NCBI GenBank assembly: GCA_016789265.1
Contig: JAEUQK010000031.1
Location: forward strand, 1-64,000
DNA: 64,000 nt
Reading direction: 5' to 3'
From: Blastocatellia bacterium
Lineage (GTDB): Bacteria > Acidobacteriota > Blastocatellia > Pyrinomonadales > Pyrinomonadaceae
In this document: one piece after another, positions 54,853 to 64,000 of the stretch
How positions within the stretch are numbered: the first letter of the stretch is position 1
Layout: every line of letters begins with the position of its first letter
The notes under the pieces: model-generated
The model's database searches: none
What the model saw: the letters and a program-made list of their open reading frames with translations, nothing else
Told to the model about the DNA's origin: nothing
Position numbers and translations under genes: made by a program

Positions 54853-56763
54853 CTACTTTTTCCTCGAATTCGCTATTAACCACCGGCTAAGATCTAGGGC
54901 CGCGCTAAAGTTTTCAAACTCGGCCGGCAGCCGGCGTCCGTCAACATATTCGTTGTAGAGCCAGGGATCTCCGATCACTAAAACCGTTCCTTTCCCGAAT
55001 TTCGATACTGCCATTAGGGTTATTCCGTTTGCGGAAATCACGGCCTTTGCCCTACCGGAAAGGGAAAGGGAAGACACTTCCTTCACAAAGATCTTCTTCG
55101 TGTTCTTGAATATCTCATTGCCAAAGGCGATATCGACGCCTCCCATACCGTAGTCGTTGTTGATCACTTCGAATTTACGGTCTTTGTTGAAGCTGATGCC
55201 GAATTCATTGGCAAGGGTGTTGAACTTATCGAGTTCAGCATTCTGTCCGTCATTCCCCATGAGAACGAGAACACCGCCGGCCTTTACCCAATCAGAGATC
55301 GCTTTCACGTGTTGCGGTTCCACCATTTTTGGGTCGGCGGTCTCTTTCGCCGTGTCCGGATCGACGATGATGTAAACGTCCGCATACTTAAGCTCAGCGG
55401 CCGTGGGGGCGGCCGAAAGCTGTGTGGTAGCGGAACCAAGCGAATTGAAGATCCGTCCCCATGTATAAAATCCGGAATCGAGCATTTCATCCCATTTGTA
55501 ATGCCAAACCTCATCTCGCCCCGAAAACTTGTTCTTTCGGATCTCGTGATTGAAATAGTCGTCGAGGACAACGGTCTTGCCGCGGCCGGGCCATCCGCGC
55601 TCGTACGCCTCCATTTCAAGAGCCGCCTTGATCGCCGGGCCGAGACCTTTCGCGTCATTTGTCCGCAGCTTTTCGCTCATGTAGTAATCATATGAGCCGT
55701 CGCGATACGGATTTCCGCCAAGGCCGGAAACCGAGACCGTGCCTTCCCAATCGGTTTCGCCAGTGGCATTCGTCTTGATGAATTCTTTTTTGATCCCGTC
55801 CCAACCTCGCACCGCGACCCTCAAAAATCGATCGGGCAAATATCGCATTCGGACGCCGCGGGCGATGGAATAAACGAACATGGCGGAAGCAGACGATTCA
55901 AGATAATTCTTTTCCTTGCCGCCGAGGTCGAGTATGTCCCACCATAGGCCGCTCTTCGGATCCTGCACCTTTTCGACCGCCGTGATCGTTCGATTCAATA
56001 TATCGATGAGTTCCTTTCGGCGAGGATGATCGGCAGGGAAGTGTTCGAGCGTATCGACTAACGCCATTGCGTACCAGCCCATCGCTCGTCCCCAAAAATG
56101 CGGCGATCGCCCGGTCTGTTTGTTCGCCCATTTCTGCTCTTTCGATTCGTCCCATCCATGGTATAGAAGGCCCGTTTTGGGGTCTCTTGCGTGTTTTTCC
56201 ATCCAGACGAATTGGTTTGCGATATCGTTCCAATTATCCTCTTGAAATACCTTTGAATATTCCGCGTAGAACGGTTCGCCCATGTACAAGCCATCAAGCC
56301 ACATCTGCCACGGATAGATATTTTTGTGCCAGAATCCGCCTTCTTTCGTTCGTGGATGAGTCTTAAGCTGCGAACGAAAAAGCTCGACCATTGTTTTATA
56401 TTTTTCCTGACCCGTGGCGCGATAGAGCGTCATCATACCGAGAGCCGGTGTCACATGATCGATATTGTATTCCTCAAGGTGATAGTCCTTGTGGTTTCCT
56501 TTTTCGTCGATCCAATAGTCCATTCCTTTTTGGATATGCCGAAAGTACTTGGGATCGCCGGTCGCGTACCACATTTGTTCTATTGCCTTAAGGATCACAC
56601 CTTGTTCGTAATTCCATTTCGGCGGAATTCCGGGAGCATTTCGAGCATCGACCCAAATGCGGTTCATAGCGGTGTCGGCAAGACGCTCCGAGATAGGTGC
56701 TTTCTGGCCGTTCGCGAACAGCGCGGTCGTGAGAATGAACAAGAATGTCAGTACAGGTTTCAT
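54853..56763 (-). CDS. Secreted GH105 unsaturated galacturonyl/rhamnogalacturonyl hydrolase with C-terminal domain
   Basis: 636 residues with a signal peptide (about 1-19). Residues about 25-375 are the (alpha/alpha)6 GH105 domain: ATGDPKYFRHIQKGMDYW, PALGMMTLYRATGQEKY, WHKNIYPWQMWLDGLYMG with the catalytic Asp, and WGRAMGWYAMALVDTLE. Residues about 400-630 form a second domain with DVYIIVDPDTAKETADP and GGVLVLMGNDGQNAELDKF, similar to DUF4350/GATase-like parts. It removes the unsaturated uronate end left by lyases. It overlaps the acetylesterase gene by four bases. Confidence 0.92.
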   Translation of the reverse strand: MKPVLTFLFILTTALFANGQKAPISERLADTAMNRIWVDARNAPGIPPKWNYEQGVILKAIEQMWYATGDPKYFRHIQKGMDYWIDEKGNHKDYHLEEYNIDHVTPALGMMTLYRATGQEKYKTMVELFRSQLKTHPRTKEGGFWHKNIYPWQMWLDGLYMGEPFYAEYSKVFQEDNWNDIANQFVWMEKHARDPKTGLLYHGWDESKEQKWANKQTGRSPHFWGRAMGWYAMALVDTLEHFPADHPRRKELIDILNRTITAVEKVQDPKSGLWWDILDLGGKEKNYLESSASAMFVYSIARGVRMRYLPDRFLRVAVRGWDGIKKEFIKTNATGETDWEGTVSVSGLGGNPYRDGSYDYYMSEKLRTNDAKGLGPAIKAALEMEAYERGWPGRGKTVVLDDYFNHEIRKNKFSGRDEVWHYKWDEMLDSGFYTWGRIFNSLGSATTQLSAAPTAAELKYADVYIIVDPDTAKETADPKMVEPQHVKAISDWVKAGGVLVLMGNDGQNAELDKFNTLANEFGISFNKDRKFEVINNDYGMGGVDIAFGNEIFKNTKKIFVKEVSSLSLSGRAKAVISANGITLMAVSKFGKGTVLVIGDPWLYNEYVDGRRLPAEFENFSAALDLSRWLIANSRKK

Positions 56764-57503
56764 TTCTTGAGATATTTCGCAATTTTTAGCTTATTTGCCC
56801 TGATCCCATCGACCGCGAGGTTTGCCATCTCTTCGGCCCCAAGCGGTGAGAAATGCGTATTGTCGTCAACGCCGTTCGGATAGTTCGGGTTCTCACCCGG
56901 CTTCAATTGCAGAAACAATTTCTTCGACCCTTCGACGCCGTATTTCTTGATCAAGGCTTCGCTCAGTTTGTGCATATCTATCAGCGGGACATCGTGATCA
57001 TGAGCAACCTTCCGGACGATTCCCGGATATTCGCCGTGAGTGTCGTAAAACTTCCCGTCCTTATCGAAACGTCGACGCATGACCGGCGTCAACAAAACAG
57101 GTGTAGCACCCTTTGCTTTGACGTCATCGGCGAATCGAACGAGGTTCTTCATGTAATCTTCAGGCGGCGTATATCTTTCGCCTTTGTCCTTGGACGAATC
57201 GTTGTGGCCGAACTGAATGAAAACAAAATCGCCCTTTTTGAGATCGTCGATGATCTTCTGCCAACGTCCCTCTGAGATAAACGTCTTCGTGCTCCTGCCA
57301 TTCATTGCGCGGTTCTCGATCTTCACTTTTCCGTCTATGAAATGAGCACCGAGCATCTCGCCCCAGCCCGTCTCCGGCCGCTTCTCTAGCTGTTTCTCCG
57401 CCATAGTCGAATCGCCCGCGAGAAAGATCGTCACTGGCAGTTTTTGTCCTAATGAAGCAGCAGATGCGACCAATACCAGGAAAATACCTATCGAGACCTT
57501 CAT
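56760..57503 (-). CDS. Secreted rhamnogalacturonan acetylesterase (CE12, SGNH type)
   Basis: 247 residues from the ATG at 57503, which has a signal peptide ending SLGQ; an upstream frame start at 57602 lies in GH28 and is rejected. The SGNH blocks are FLAGDSTMAEK (catalytic Ser), MNGRSTKTF, QFGHNDSSKDKG (Gly/Asn) and DDNTHFSPLGAEEMA (Asp-x-x-His). It removes acetyl groups from pectin backbones so that GH28 and GH105 can act. It overlaps GH28 and GH105 by four bases on each side. Confidence 0.94.
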   Translation of the reverse strand: MKVSIGIFLVLVASAASLGQKLPVTIFLAGDSTMAEKQLEKRPETGWGEMLGAHFIDGKVKIENRAMNGRSTKTFISEGRWQKIIDDLKKGDFVFIQFGHNDSSKDKGERYTPPEDYMKNLVRFADDVKAKGATPVLLTPVMRRRFDKDGKFYDTHGEYPGIVRKVAHDHDVPLIDMHKLSEALIKKYGVEGSKKLFLQLKPGENPNYPNGVDDNTHFSPLGAEEMANLAVDGIRANKLKIAKYLKK

Positions 57504-58909
57504 AAAGACACAACCTTTTTCCCCGAAACCGTCACGTTTTTCAATTCCAAGCCACGGACGTTTTTTATCACGCTCGCGTTTTTGATCTCGCCAAACGAGC
57601 AATTTGAAAGACTGACGTCGTAGATCGGTGCGTTCTCAAATCCCTGCAGATCCAAGGCGCGATTACCGGACCTGCATGTAAGTCCGTCAACCTGAAGATT
57701 ACGCATTACAGGGGTAAAATCTCCTTTCGCGCCTTCTTCGTAATTGAAGTCGATCTCTATCACTGCGCGCGAAACCTGGCCGACCGTATTATTTCGATAA
57801 TAGAAATTTTCAAGGACCCCGCCGCGGGAAGCGTTGTTCTTTACGCGTATCGCCGTCCAGAGATCGGGACTGTCGAGATTGTTGTTGTGCGCAAACAGAT
57901 TCTTTACGCCGCCGGAGATCTCGCTGCCAACCGTGATGCCGCCGTGGCCGTCCTTCATCGTGCAATTGCGGATGATTATGTTCTCAGTGGGTGTAGCGAG
58001 GCGCCTGCCGTCATTGTTTCGCCCGGATTTGATCGCAATGCAATCGTCCCCGGTGTCGAAATAGCAATTGTCGATAAGCACATCCTTACATGATTCCGGA
58101 TCGCATCCGTCGTTGTTCGGCCCGTGGGTCGAGATATGCAAATTGCGAACGGTTACGTTCTCGCAGAGTACGGGGTGAACCTCCCACATCGGCGAATCGA
58201 TTATCTTTACGCCTTCGATCAGTACGTTTTTACACTTGTAGGGCTGGATAAATTGCGGTCGAAGGTAATCTTTCTCGCCGCCGAACATTCTTTTTTCGAC
58301 CGGCACATTTCCATCCATCATCGCGTATAGCCGTGCCCGTGCATCTCGCTGGCTGATCGCGTCCGGAATCCCACCGTATCGAGGATTTCCATGCCATTTC
58401 CAGAAGAACGATTTGCCTTGTCCGTCGAGCGTGCCCTCACCGGTGACCGCGACGTTGGTCTCTTCGTACGCGTAGATCAGTGGCGAAAGATGCATCAGCT
58501 CCATCCCTTCCCAGCGTGTGTGAACAACGGGAAGATACGCATTCGGATCCATCGAAAACTTGAGCGTTGCACCCTTTGAAACGTACAGGTTTACATTCGA
58601 TCTGAGCCTTATCGCACCCGTCAGAAACACGCCGGCAGGAACCACTACGCGGCCTCCGCCCGCTTTGCTGCACACATTGATCGCTTTATTGATCGCCTCA
58701 CGGCAATCGAAAGTTCCACCTGCCTTGGCTCCGTATTTCAATACATTGAAGTCTCGTTTTGGGAACGTCGGCGGCTTGATCCGCGCGAGTATCTGCGGAT
58801 AAAGGTTCTCCCACGGACCGTCCGACTGTGCAAATGCCAGTTTCGGGAACAAAGCGATGCCCGCGGCACCAGCCGAAAGGAATTTGATGAATTCTCGTCT
58901 ATCGTGCAT
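57500..58909 (-). CDS. Exported GH28 polygalacturonase
   Basis: 469 residues. The N-terminus is DRREFIKFLSAGAAG, a twin-arginine export signal. The right-handed beta-helix has all four GH28 motifs: NNDGCD (Asn-x-Asp), DTGDDCIAIKSG (Asp-Asp), DGHGGITVG (His) and AIRVKNN (Arg-x-Lys). It hydrolyses galacturonan. Its start overlaps the end of the CE8-PL10 gene by 11 bases. Confidence 0.95.
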   Translation of the reverse strand: MHDRREFIKFLSAGAAGIALFPKLAFAQSDGPWENLYPQILARIKPPTFPKRDFNVLKYGAKAGGTFDCREAINKAINVCSKAGGGRVVVPAGVFLTGAIRLRSNVNLYVSKGATLKFSMDPNAYLPVVHTRWEGMELMHLSPLIYAYEETNVAVTGEGTLDGQGKSFFWKWHGNPRYGGIPDAISQRDARARLYAMMDGNVPVEKRMFGGEKDYLRPQFIQPYKCKNVLIEGVKIIDSPMWEVHPVLCENVTVRNLHISTHGPNNDGCDPESCKDVLIDNCYFDTGDDCIAIKSGRNNDGRRLATPTENIIIRNCTMKDGHGGITVGSEISGGVKNLFAHNNNLDSPDLWTAIRVKNNASRGGVLENFYYRNNTVGQVSRAVIEIDFNYEEGAKGDFTPVMRNLQVDGLTCRSGNRALDLQGFENAPIYDVSLSNCSFGEIKNASVIKNVRGLELKNVTVSGKKVVSL

Positions 58910-60878
58910 TTTCTAATTTCGATCTCCAGGCCGGGTAGTCCTTTGCGATCAAGTCACGCGCACCGTCAACATACCACGCATAACCGTTCCTTCGCTCCGC
59001 CTCGATCTGCGATACGTCGTATCTAATGACCGCATCGCGGCCGATGAAGATCGGCCTCATCGTCTCGAGCTCGTAGAAGCGTGCCCATATCGGCGGCGCC
59101 GACCTGTCCTTTATCACGGTGTTTTCGCCTTTGACGCGTTCCCATCGGATACCGTTCAATTTGTTGGCCTCGAACCATTTGATCGCGGACTCAACGGCAT
59201 CGCGAACCTCTGGCGAAGGAGATGCGTCGAGCATAAGGAATTTCACAATGCCGACGCTCTCGCCGGCGGTGAGCGAAACAGGCTCGAATTTTCTCGCGGC
59301 CGCAGGTTTGAGCGTCACCTCGTCATATTGAGCGGCCCAGACCGTCTTTTTTCCGCCGACGGTCACCTGCGTTTTAAGTATCACCGGGATCGCCTTCTCG
59401 ACCGCTTTCTCGGCTTTAGTCCTTCTTTCTTCGTCAACGAAAAGAAAATCGTCCTTCCGCTTTGCGATATCGCGAAGCAGCTTGAGGGCATTGATCATCG
59501 CGTTGTCGTTAAACGTGATATGCCGTGAATAATCGGTGCGAAGAGGGAAGAATTGGGGAAATCCGCCATTCTCGTACTGCATCGACAAAAGGTAATCGAG
59601 GCCTTTGAGAAAGCCGGTCTTATGGGCGTCGATGTTCTTTGCGGTAATGACCTTTGCCAGGTAGGCAAGCTGGGTAGTGGTCGCACCGTTGTCGATCGTC
59701 GTATCGGCGGACGGTTTTTCGCTCAGGAGTTTTATTCGCTCGGCCTGTGTGAGCATCGCCGCCATGTCAACATTCTTTTCCCAGCCGCCATTATCGTGCT
59801 GATAGAGCAATACCTGATTCGCGATCCTCGTCGCTTCATCGACCGCGTACCAGAGCTTCGGTTGTTTCAAGACATCGTTCCATGCGACCAATGAGAAACC
59901 CGGCGGCGTCTTTTCCTGCCAGGCGTAGTTGTCGGATCTATACGGATCCCAGCCGTCACGGCCGCTCAAGAAGTATTCGACCGAAAACACCTTAATATCC
60001 GCATCCGTCAGCTTCCGGGCCCAGGCAACGCGGGTCGCGTCGCCAGCACCTGGACCTGTTGAACCGTATTCGGCAAGAAAGGCCGTCTTCTCACGCTGCG
60101 GCTCCCAGTGATGCCATCCCTCCGGACGGATCTGCGCGTCCATCCGTGTGTTGATAAAAACGGTGCGGCCATAGTCGCGCCACGGCCGCCCGAGATAAAT
60201 GCCATTTTTCGTATCGCTGCTGGTCAAACGGCACTTATTGAAAATAAATCCTGCCGGTTCGTCCGCTGCAAATCGCATTGGTGCAGCAATGTAACCGTCA
60301 GCTTTGCTGTGTATCTCGCAATTCTCAAAGACCGCCGCAGCCTGCCCAAAGATGAAATCTACGTGACCTTCGATGTACGAATCGACATAGTATTGCCTTC
60401 CGTTTTTTGCGTACAGCGTATCCTGCCACCCAAGGAAACGGCATTTCCGAAATATCGCTCTGTCGGCTTCGACCAACACGGCTACTGCCTGTGAACCGGT
60501 CCCGAATGAATTTTCAAAGGTAATATTTTCAGCGTGAAAATCGTGCCCGCCAATATAGGTCGCATAGGCGGCGGAAGTCGAACCGGCTTCCTTGTTCGAG
60601 ATCTTGAAGGTCAGCTTCGTCGTCGAAGCATCCTCGCCGATGAATGAGATATAAGGTTTGTTCGCCGGGATTCGGACCTGTTCGTCATATGTTCCGGGCC
60701 TGATCTTTATGATGCAGCGTCCCGGGTTTCCCGGCGGGACTTTGTTCACGGCCTCCTGTACTGACCGAAGTTCGCTGTTGCCATTTGCCGAGACAATAAA
60801 ATCACATCCACCGCTATATGCGGAAGCCGCAGCCGCAAGGAAAAAAATGAAGACTGTGAGTATGGCTAATGATCTCAT
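58899..60878 (-). CDS. Pectin methylesterase (CE8) fused to pectate lyase (PL10)
   Basis: 659 residues from the ATG at 60878, with a signal peptide ending ASAYS. Residues about 25-325 are CE8: FLGWQDTLYAKNGR (Asp), YIEGHVDFIFGQAAA (Asp) and YLGRPWRDYGRTVF (Arg and Trp). Residues about 330-655 are PL10: VLLYQHDNGGWEKN, MQYENGGFPQFFPLR, IWARFYELETMRPIFIGRD. One protein thus strips methyl groups and then cuts the galacturonan by beta-elimination. The lyase product feeds GH105 and KduI. It is the first gene of the degradation operon. Confidence 0.94.
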   Translation of the reverse strand: MRSLAILTVFIFFLAAAASAYSGGCDFIVSANGNSELRSVQEAVNKVPPGNPGRCIIKIRPGTYDEQVRIPANKPYISFIGEDASTTKLTFKISNKEAGSTSAAYATYIGGHDFHAENITFENSFGTGSQAVAVLVEADRAIFRKCRFLGWQDTLYAKNGRQYYVDSYIEGHVDFIFGQAAAVFENCEIHSKADGYIAAPMRFAADEPAGFIFNKCRLTSSDTKNGIYLGRPWRDYGRTVFINTRMDAQIRPEGWHHWEPQREKTAFLAEYGSTGPGAGDATRVAWARKLTDADIKVFSVEYFLSGRDGWDPYRSDNYAWQEKTPPGFSLVAWNDVLKQPKLWYAVDEATRIANQVLLYQHDNGGWEKNVDMAAMLTQAERIKLLSEKPSADTTIDNGATTTQLAYLAKVITAKNIDAHKTGFLKGLDYLLSMQYENGGFPQFFPLRTDYSRHITFNDNAMINALKLLRDIAKRKDDFLFVDEERRTKAEKAVEKAIPVILKTQVTVGGKKTVWAAQYDEVTLKPAAARKFEPVSLTAGESVGIVKFLMLDASPSPEVRDAVESAIKWFEANKLNGIRWERVKGENTVIKDRSAPPIWARFYELETMRPIFIGRDAVIRYDVSQIEAERRNGYAWYVDGARDLIAKDYPAWRSKLENAR

Positions 60879-60923
60879 CCCTTGGTCGCCCTGGCATTCG
60901 ATGCAAACTGCAACAGATGATCG

Positions 60924-60973
60924 AAAGAAAATTGCGCCGCAAAAGCAACTTTTCGGGTTCCTCTTGCGGCGCA
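60924..60973 (-). terminator. Probable terminator after the TonB-dependent receptor
   Basis: On the minus strand TGCGCCGCAA (60964-60973) pairs with TTGCGGCGCA (60933-60942), loop 21 bases, followed by ATTTTCTTTC. It separates the receptor from the CE8-PL10 gene, so the latter has either its own promoter or reduced read-through. Confidence 0.72.
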
Positions 60974-61002
60974 CCGTATTAACACGCAGCTTACGGTTGC
61001 CT

Positions 61003-64000
61003 TTAGAAGGTAAACCGTCCTCCGATCTGAATATCACGCGGCGGTTGTCGAACGGGAGCAACGGTCCGGGCAAAGCCGCTGCTCGAAGGAGTGACGTTCG
61101 GTGATGAGAAGTACGGCCTGTTCAAGATATTGATCACGTCCACTCGGATCTGGAGCTTCATTCCCTCTCGGATCTTGAAGTTCTTTGAAACACCAACGTC
61201 GAATTTCAGGAATCGCTGATTTCGCAGCCCGTCCACGGTGAACGGTACATTTCTCAGCGTTATCGCGCTTCCGGAAGTGAAGTTATTCGCAACGCCGGGA
61301 ACGGTTCCATTTATGGCAAAGCCCCCGGTTTCCCAAGCGTTGACATCAATTCCGTAACGGAGGCCATTCGGATCCTTCTTGCCAAGGTAGCTCGTCAACT
61401 GGCTGATATCGCCGTTGAAGTACAGGTTCGGGAGCAGCAGCGGTTCGCCGTCTTGCCTTTCGAAAAGTCCCTGGATCTGCCATCCGCCGAGGATGCCATC
61501 CACGATGGGATGCCAATCCTTGCCGATCGCTCTGCCCTTGCCAAACGGAAGTTCATAGATTCCCGAGAACGTGAATCGGTTCGGACGTTCGTTAGTCGAG
61601 ATCGAATCATTTAATTCGGTGTCCTGGGGATTTAGGTACTGGTTCTTAACATGCTCACGCGACCATGTGTATGAACCGTTTAACGATAGGCCCTTTGTAA
61701 ACCGCTTCATGAACTGAAGCTGAACGGAATGAAAATCACTCGTTCCGTTGTATTCGGTGACAGAAACGTTTCCAAACTGCGGGAATGCGGTAAGCAATCG
61801 GCGTCGTGCGATCGTGGAAGAGTTCCAGGTAGCGCTGCTCGGTACAAGCGTCCTAAATGGGTTAGGGACGGTTGCATTTAAGTAAGTTGTGGCAGTTGCA
61901 AGATCTGCAACGAGAGTTGCCGGATTTGCGGTTGCAAGGTCGATAAGGCACGGAAGGCCGTCTGTTGAGCGAACACAATTCCGCGGAATGTAGTTCAGCT
62001 CACGGTTTACCGAGAGGTCATATCCACGCGAATAAACATAGGTCGCCTCGACACCGATGCCGCCCCAGATCTCACGCTGAACTCCTCCGATGAACCTGGC
62101 ATAATTAGCGTTCCTGCGATCATTCTGAAGGATCACGCTTGTCGGGCCGTTGTTTCCAACCGATGTGAGATCTGTCCCCACAAACGTCATCAGTCCCTGC
62201 GAGCTGCCCAACGACGGCAGGATCCCGCTTGGAAACGGATTTCTAAGATCGGCAATGAACGTCAGGCCGTTGTTTGTGGTTGGCGTGAATGTCGTACCGG
62301 TCGAAAATCCCGGTTGGAATATCACATTCTGAGTAATGATCTGGAACGGAGCCGTAAAGATACCAAAACCAGCACGGATAACTGTCTTTTGGTCAGGTGC
62401 GTATGAGAATCCGACCCGTGGCTGCCAGTTGTTCATGTCAGCCTTTTGGTTTGCCTGTGACTTGTCGTTCGCAAATACAAATCCGCCCGCGAGATTCTGG
62501 AAAGCAGCGATCGGAACACCTGCCGGTATGTTCGCGTTGTAGTTTGCAAGAACCTGAGCCTGGATCGGGCTAGTTGCCGTTCGGTCGAAATCTACGACCA
62601 TACGTCCTTCCTTCTCCTGATAGCCTGTTTCGAATTCATAACGGACTCCGAGATTGAGCGTGAGTTTAGAATTCACACGCCAGTCGTCGTGGACGAAGAA
62701 ACCGTGATACTTCGAGGAAACATCATATATCTGAGGATTGTCGATCGAACCGGAAGCAGGGATTCCAAGAAGGAACGCCGCAAGTTCACGTCCGGGACGA
62801 TCGCGTTCCGTATTGCCCGAGCTGGAATTCTGCATCGTGTAGGTACCCTGAAACGTGAATGAGCCAGCGGCATTACCCTGATAATCGAACGTTTCGTGCA
62901 GGCGGCGGAAGTCGTAACCGTACTTGAGAGTGTGGTTGCCCCATATCTGGGTTATCGTCGGCTGCAGCGTGAACATATCGAAAGGACGTTCACGGCCGTC
63001 GTTATAATCAGAGCGGAGCGACCCCACCGTCAAAAAGTTCGTGAAATTGAATCGAGGGAATATGAATCCTTGCCGGTTTGTTGGGATCCCTGTGAACCCA
63101 AGTTCACCGGCCGTGGGCTGGCCGTCCTGAAACCTCCGAAGTTTGAACATAGCCCAGCTTCCGCGTAGATCAAGTATCAGGTTCGAGGTCAGGGTTGAGG
63201 TCCATGTCGCGCTTCCGCCGTTGTTCCTACGATTTTCGAATCCCCGAAAGATCGAATCGGGCTCCATCGTCAGGTTATATCGGTCTTCTGTATTACGGCT
63301 GTGATAGAACTTTCCGAAAAGAGTGTTCTTGTCGTTGATGTTGTGATCGATCCTGACCAAATATGACCTGTACGGGCGATTAAGGTTTTGGTCCGTGATG
63401 TAGTTGTTCTGAACGCCCGGCAAATTGGGCTCGGGAAAGAAATTCATGAATGCTCTCGCTGGAGCATACATCCTGTCAGAGGGAATAATATTGTTCAGAA
63501 ATGCTGTCCGGCATACGCGATTGAGGGTGCCCGTCGTTCCGCAGCTGCTATTTCCCATGAAAGCCGTCGCCGGGTCATAGATAGGATAAGCGAGTTCCGA
63601 GAAATTACCCTGACGCATCAATAACGTTGGTACCGAATACGTAGTCGTTTGAGCGACATTGTCTTTCTGACGCTCATATGAGAAAAGGAAAAACGTGCGG
63701 TTCTTGAATATGGGTCCGCCAACCGTTGCCCCATAACGGTTGTATTTTCTTTCGGGGCGATCGATACCGGCCTTATTATTAAAGAAGTTGTTCGCGGTTC
63801 GGCTTTTGTCGCGATCGTAGAGATACGCCTCTCCACTAAATTTGTTCGTGCCGCTCTTGGTCGCAACGCTGACCGTTGCACCGGCGGTGAATCCCATCTG
63901 AGCGTCGAAACTGTTCGTCTGCACCTTGAACTCCCGCGTCGCGGCTGACGGAGGTGTGAACGCGACCTGGCCGTCATAGGCAAGGTTCGGCGAACCGTCG
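61003..64000 (-). CDS. Oar-like TonB-dependent outer-membrane receptor, partial
   Basis: 998 residues are visible; the start lies beyond the right edge. The visible part begins in the plug domain (EFKVQTNSFDAQMGFTAG, with GATVSVATKSGTN) and ends with the last barrel strand RDIQIGGRFTF, whose final Phe is typical for outer-membrane insertion. Long extracellular loops are rich in Asn and Tyr. Acidobacterial Oar-like proteins also have an N-terminal carboxypeptidase-regulatory-like domain, which is out of view. Next to pectinases it probably takes up pectin oligomers. Confidence 0.9.
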   Translation of the reverse strand, partial: DGSPNLAYDGQVAFTPPSAATREFKVQTNSFDAQMGFTAGATVSVATKSGTNKFSGEAYLYDRDKSRTANNFFNNKAGIDRPERKYNRYGATVGGPIFKNRTFFLFSYERQKDNVAQTTTYSVPTLLMRQGNFSELAYPIYDPATAFMGNSSCGTTGTLNRVCRTAFLNNIIPSDRMYAPARAFMNFFPEPNLPGVQNNYITDQNLNRPYRSYLVRIDHNINDKNTLFGKFYHSRNTEDRYNLTMEPDSIFRGFENRRNNGGSATWTSTLTSNLILDLRGSWAMFKLRRFQDGQPTAGELGFTGIPTNRQGFIFPRFNFTNFLTVGSLRSDYNDGRERPFDMFTLQPTITQIWGNHTLKYGYDFRRLHETFDYQGNAAGSFTFQGTYTMQNSSSGNTERDRPGRELAAFLLGIPASGSIDNPQIYDVSSKYHGFFVHDDWRVNSKLTLNLGVRYEFETGYQEKEGRMVVDFDRTATSPIQAQVLANYNANIPAGVPIAAFQNLAGGFVFANDKSQANQKADMNNWQPRVGFSYAPDQKTVIRAGFGIFTAPFQIITQNVIFQPGFSTGTTFTPTTNNGLTFIADLRNPFPSGILPSLGSSQGLMTFVGTDLTSVGNNGPTSVILQNDRRNANYARFIGGVQREIWGGIGVEATYVYSRGYDLSVNRELNYIPRNCVRSTDGLPCLIDLATANPATLVADLATATTYLNATVPNPFRTLVPSSATWNSSTIARRRLLTAFPQFGNVSVTEYNGTSDFHSVQLQFMKRFTKGLSLNGSYTWSREHVKNQYLNPQDTELNDSISTNERPNRFTFSGIYELPFGKGRAIGKDWHPIVDGILGGWQIQGLFERQDGEPLLLPNLYFNGDISQLTSYLGKKDPNGLRYGIDVNAWETGGFAINGTVPGVANNFTSGSAITLRNVPFTVDGLRNQRFLKFDVGVSKNFKIREGMKLQIRVDVINILNRPYFSSPNVTPSSSGFARTVAPVRQPPRDIQIGGRFTF

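Noticed and set aside
56760..57602. Acetylesterase start at 57602
   Set aside because: The region is GH28 coding sequence; the ATG at 57503 has a signal peptide and an ATGA overlap.
58899..61073. Longer CE8-PL10 frame starting at 61073
   Set aside because: The added residues cover the terminator and the end of the receptor gene; the ATG at 60878 gives a clean signal peptide.
1..64000. tRNA or rRNA genes, CRISPR arrays, prophage or IS elements
   Set aside because: None was recognised on reading; the intergenic stretches are short and hold only the hairpins and repeats listed. A tRNAscan and IS search would settle this.

Overview
The window looks like a chromosomal piece of an Acidobacteriota bacterium, most likely class Blastocatellia near the Pyrinomonadaceae. 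This is inferred from the Oar-like TonB-dependent receptor, the many secreted peptidases, a NtrY/NtrX-like pair and roughly 53% GC; no rRNA or tRNA gene is present to confirm it. It is a Gram-negative type cell: an outer-membrane receptor, O-antigen ligase-type protein and periplasmic pectinases are all encoded. Left part (1-12600): a small minus-strand operon of secreted enzymes (lipocalin-like protein, M20 peptidase, serine hydrolase cut by the edge), an M28 peptidase, a STAS-like protein, endonuclease III, a cell-surface polysaccharide group (DegT aminotransferase, TPR protein, O-antigen ligase-type protein), the phosphatidylethanolamine pair psd-pssA, a small TM2-like protein and a ZIP metal transporter. 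Centre (12600-27860): a division and cell wall cluster in the order rsmH, ftsL, ftsI, murF, mraY, murD, ftsW, murG, murC, ftsQ, ftsA, ftsZ. It starts from a good sigma70-type promoter with a ~255-base leader and ends at a hairpin terminator; mraZ, murE, murB and ddl are not in it. Then (27860-41200): pdxA, two response regulators, valS, a secreted protein of unknown role, nadC, a CPBP-family membrane protease, a NtrY-like kinase and NtrX-like sigma54 activator separated by a lipase-like gene on the other strand, and a secreted protein with two NTF2-like halves. Right part (41200-64000): a pectin and galacturonate utilisation locus. Outside the cytoplasm, an Oar-like receptor, a pectin methylesterase-pectate lyase (CE8-PL10) fusion, a GH28 polygalacturonase, a CE12 acetylesterase, a GH105 hydrolase with an extra domain, a cupin and a GH43 enzyme break pectin down. 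An ExuT-like transporter brings uronates in. KduI and KduD handle the unsaturated uronate, UxaA handles altronate, and KdgK and Eda finish to pyruvate and glyceraldehyde 3-phosphate. Control is by a GntR/FCD regulator and a ROK regulator, with an ExuR/UxuR-like palindrome in the divergent promoter region at 48355-48574. The most unusual point is that no canonical uronate isomerase (UxaC) or tagaturonate reductase (UxaB) is in the locus. Instead there are an SDR, a NagB-fold protein with an altered active-site loop, and an M24-fold protein that has lost three of five metal ligands. Two kinds of repeat also stand out: a 46-bp palindromic repeat in two places (one against the murD start) and short heptamer repeats, one of them inside valS and read in frame.
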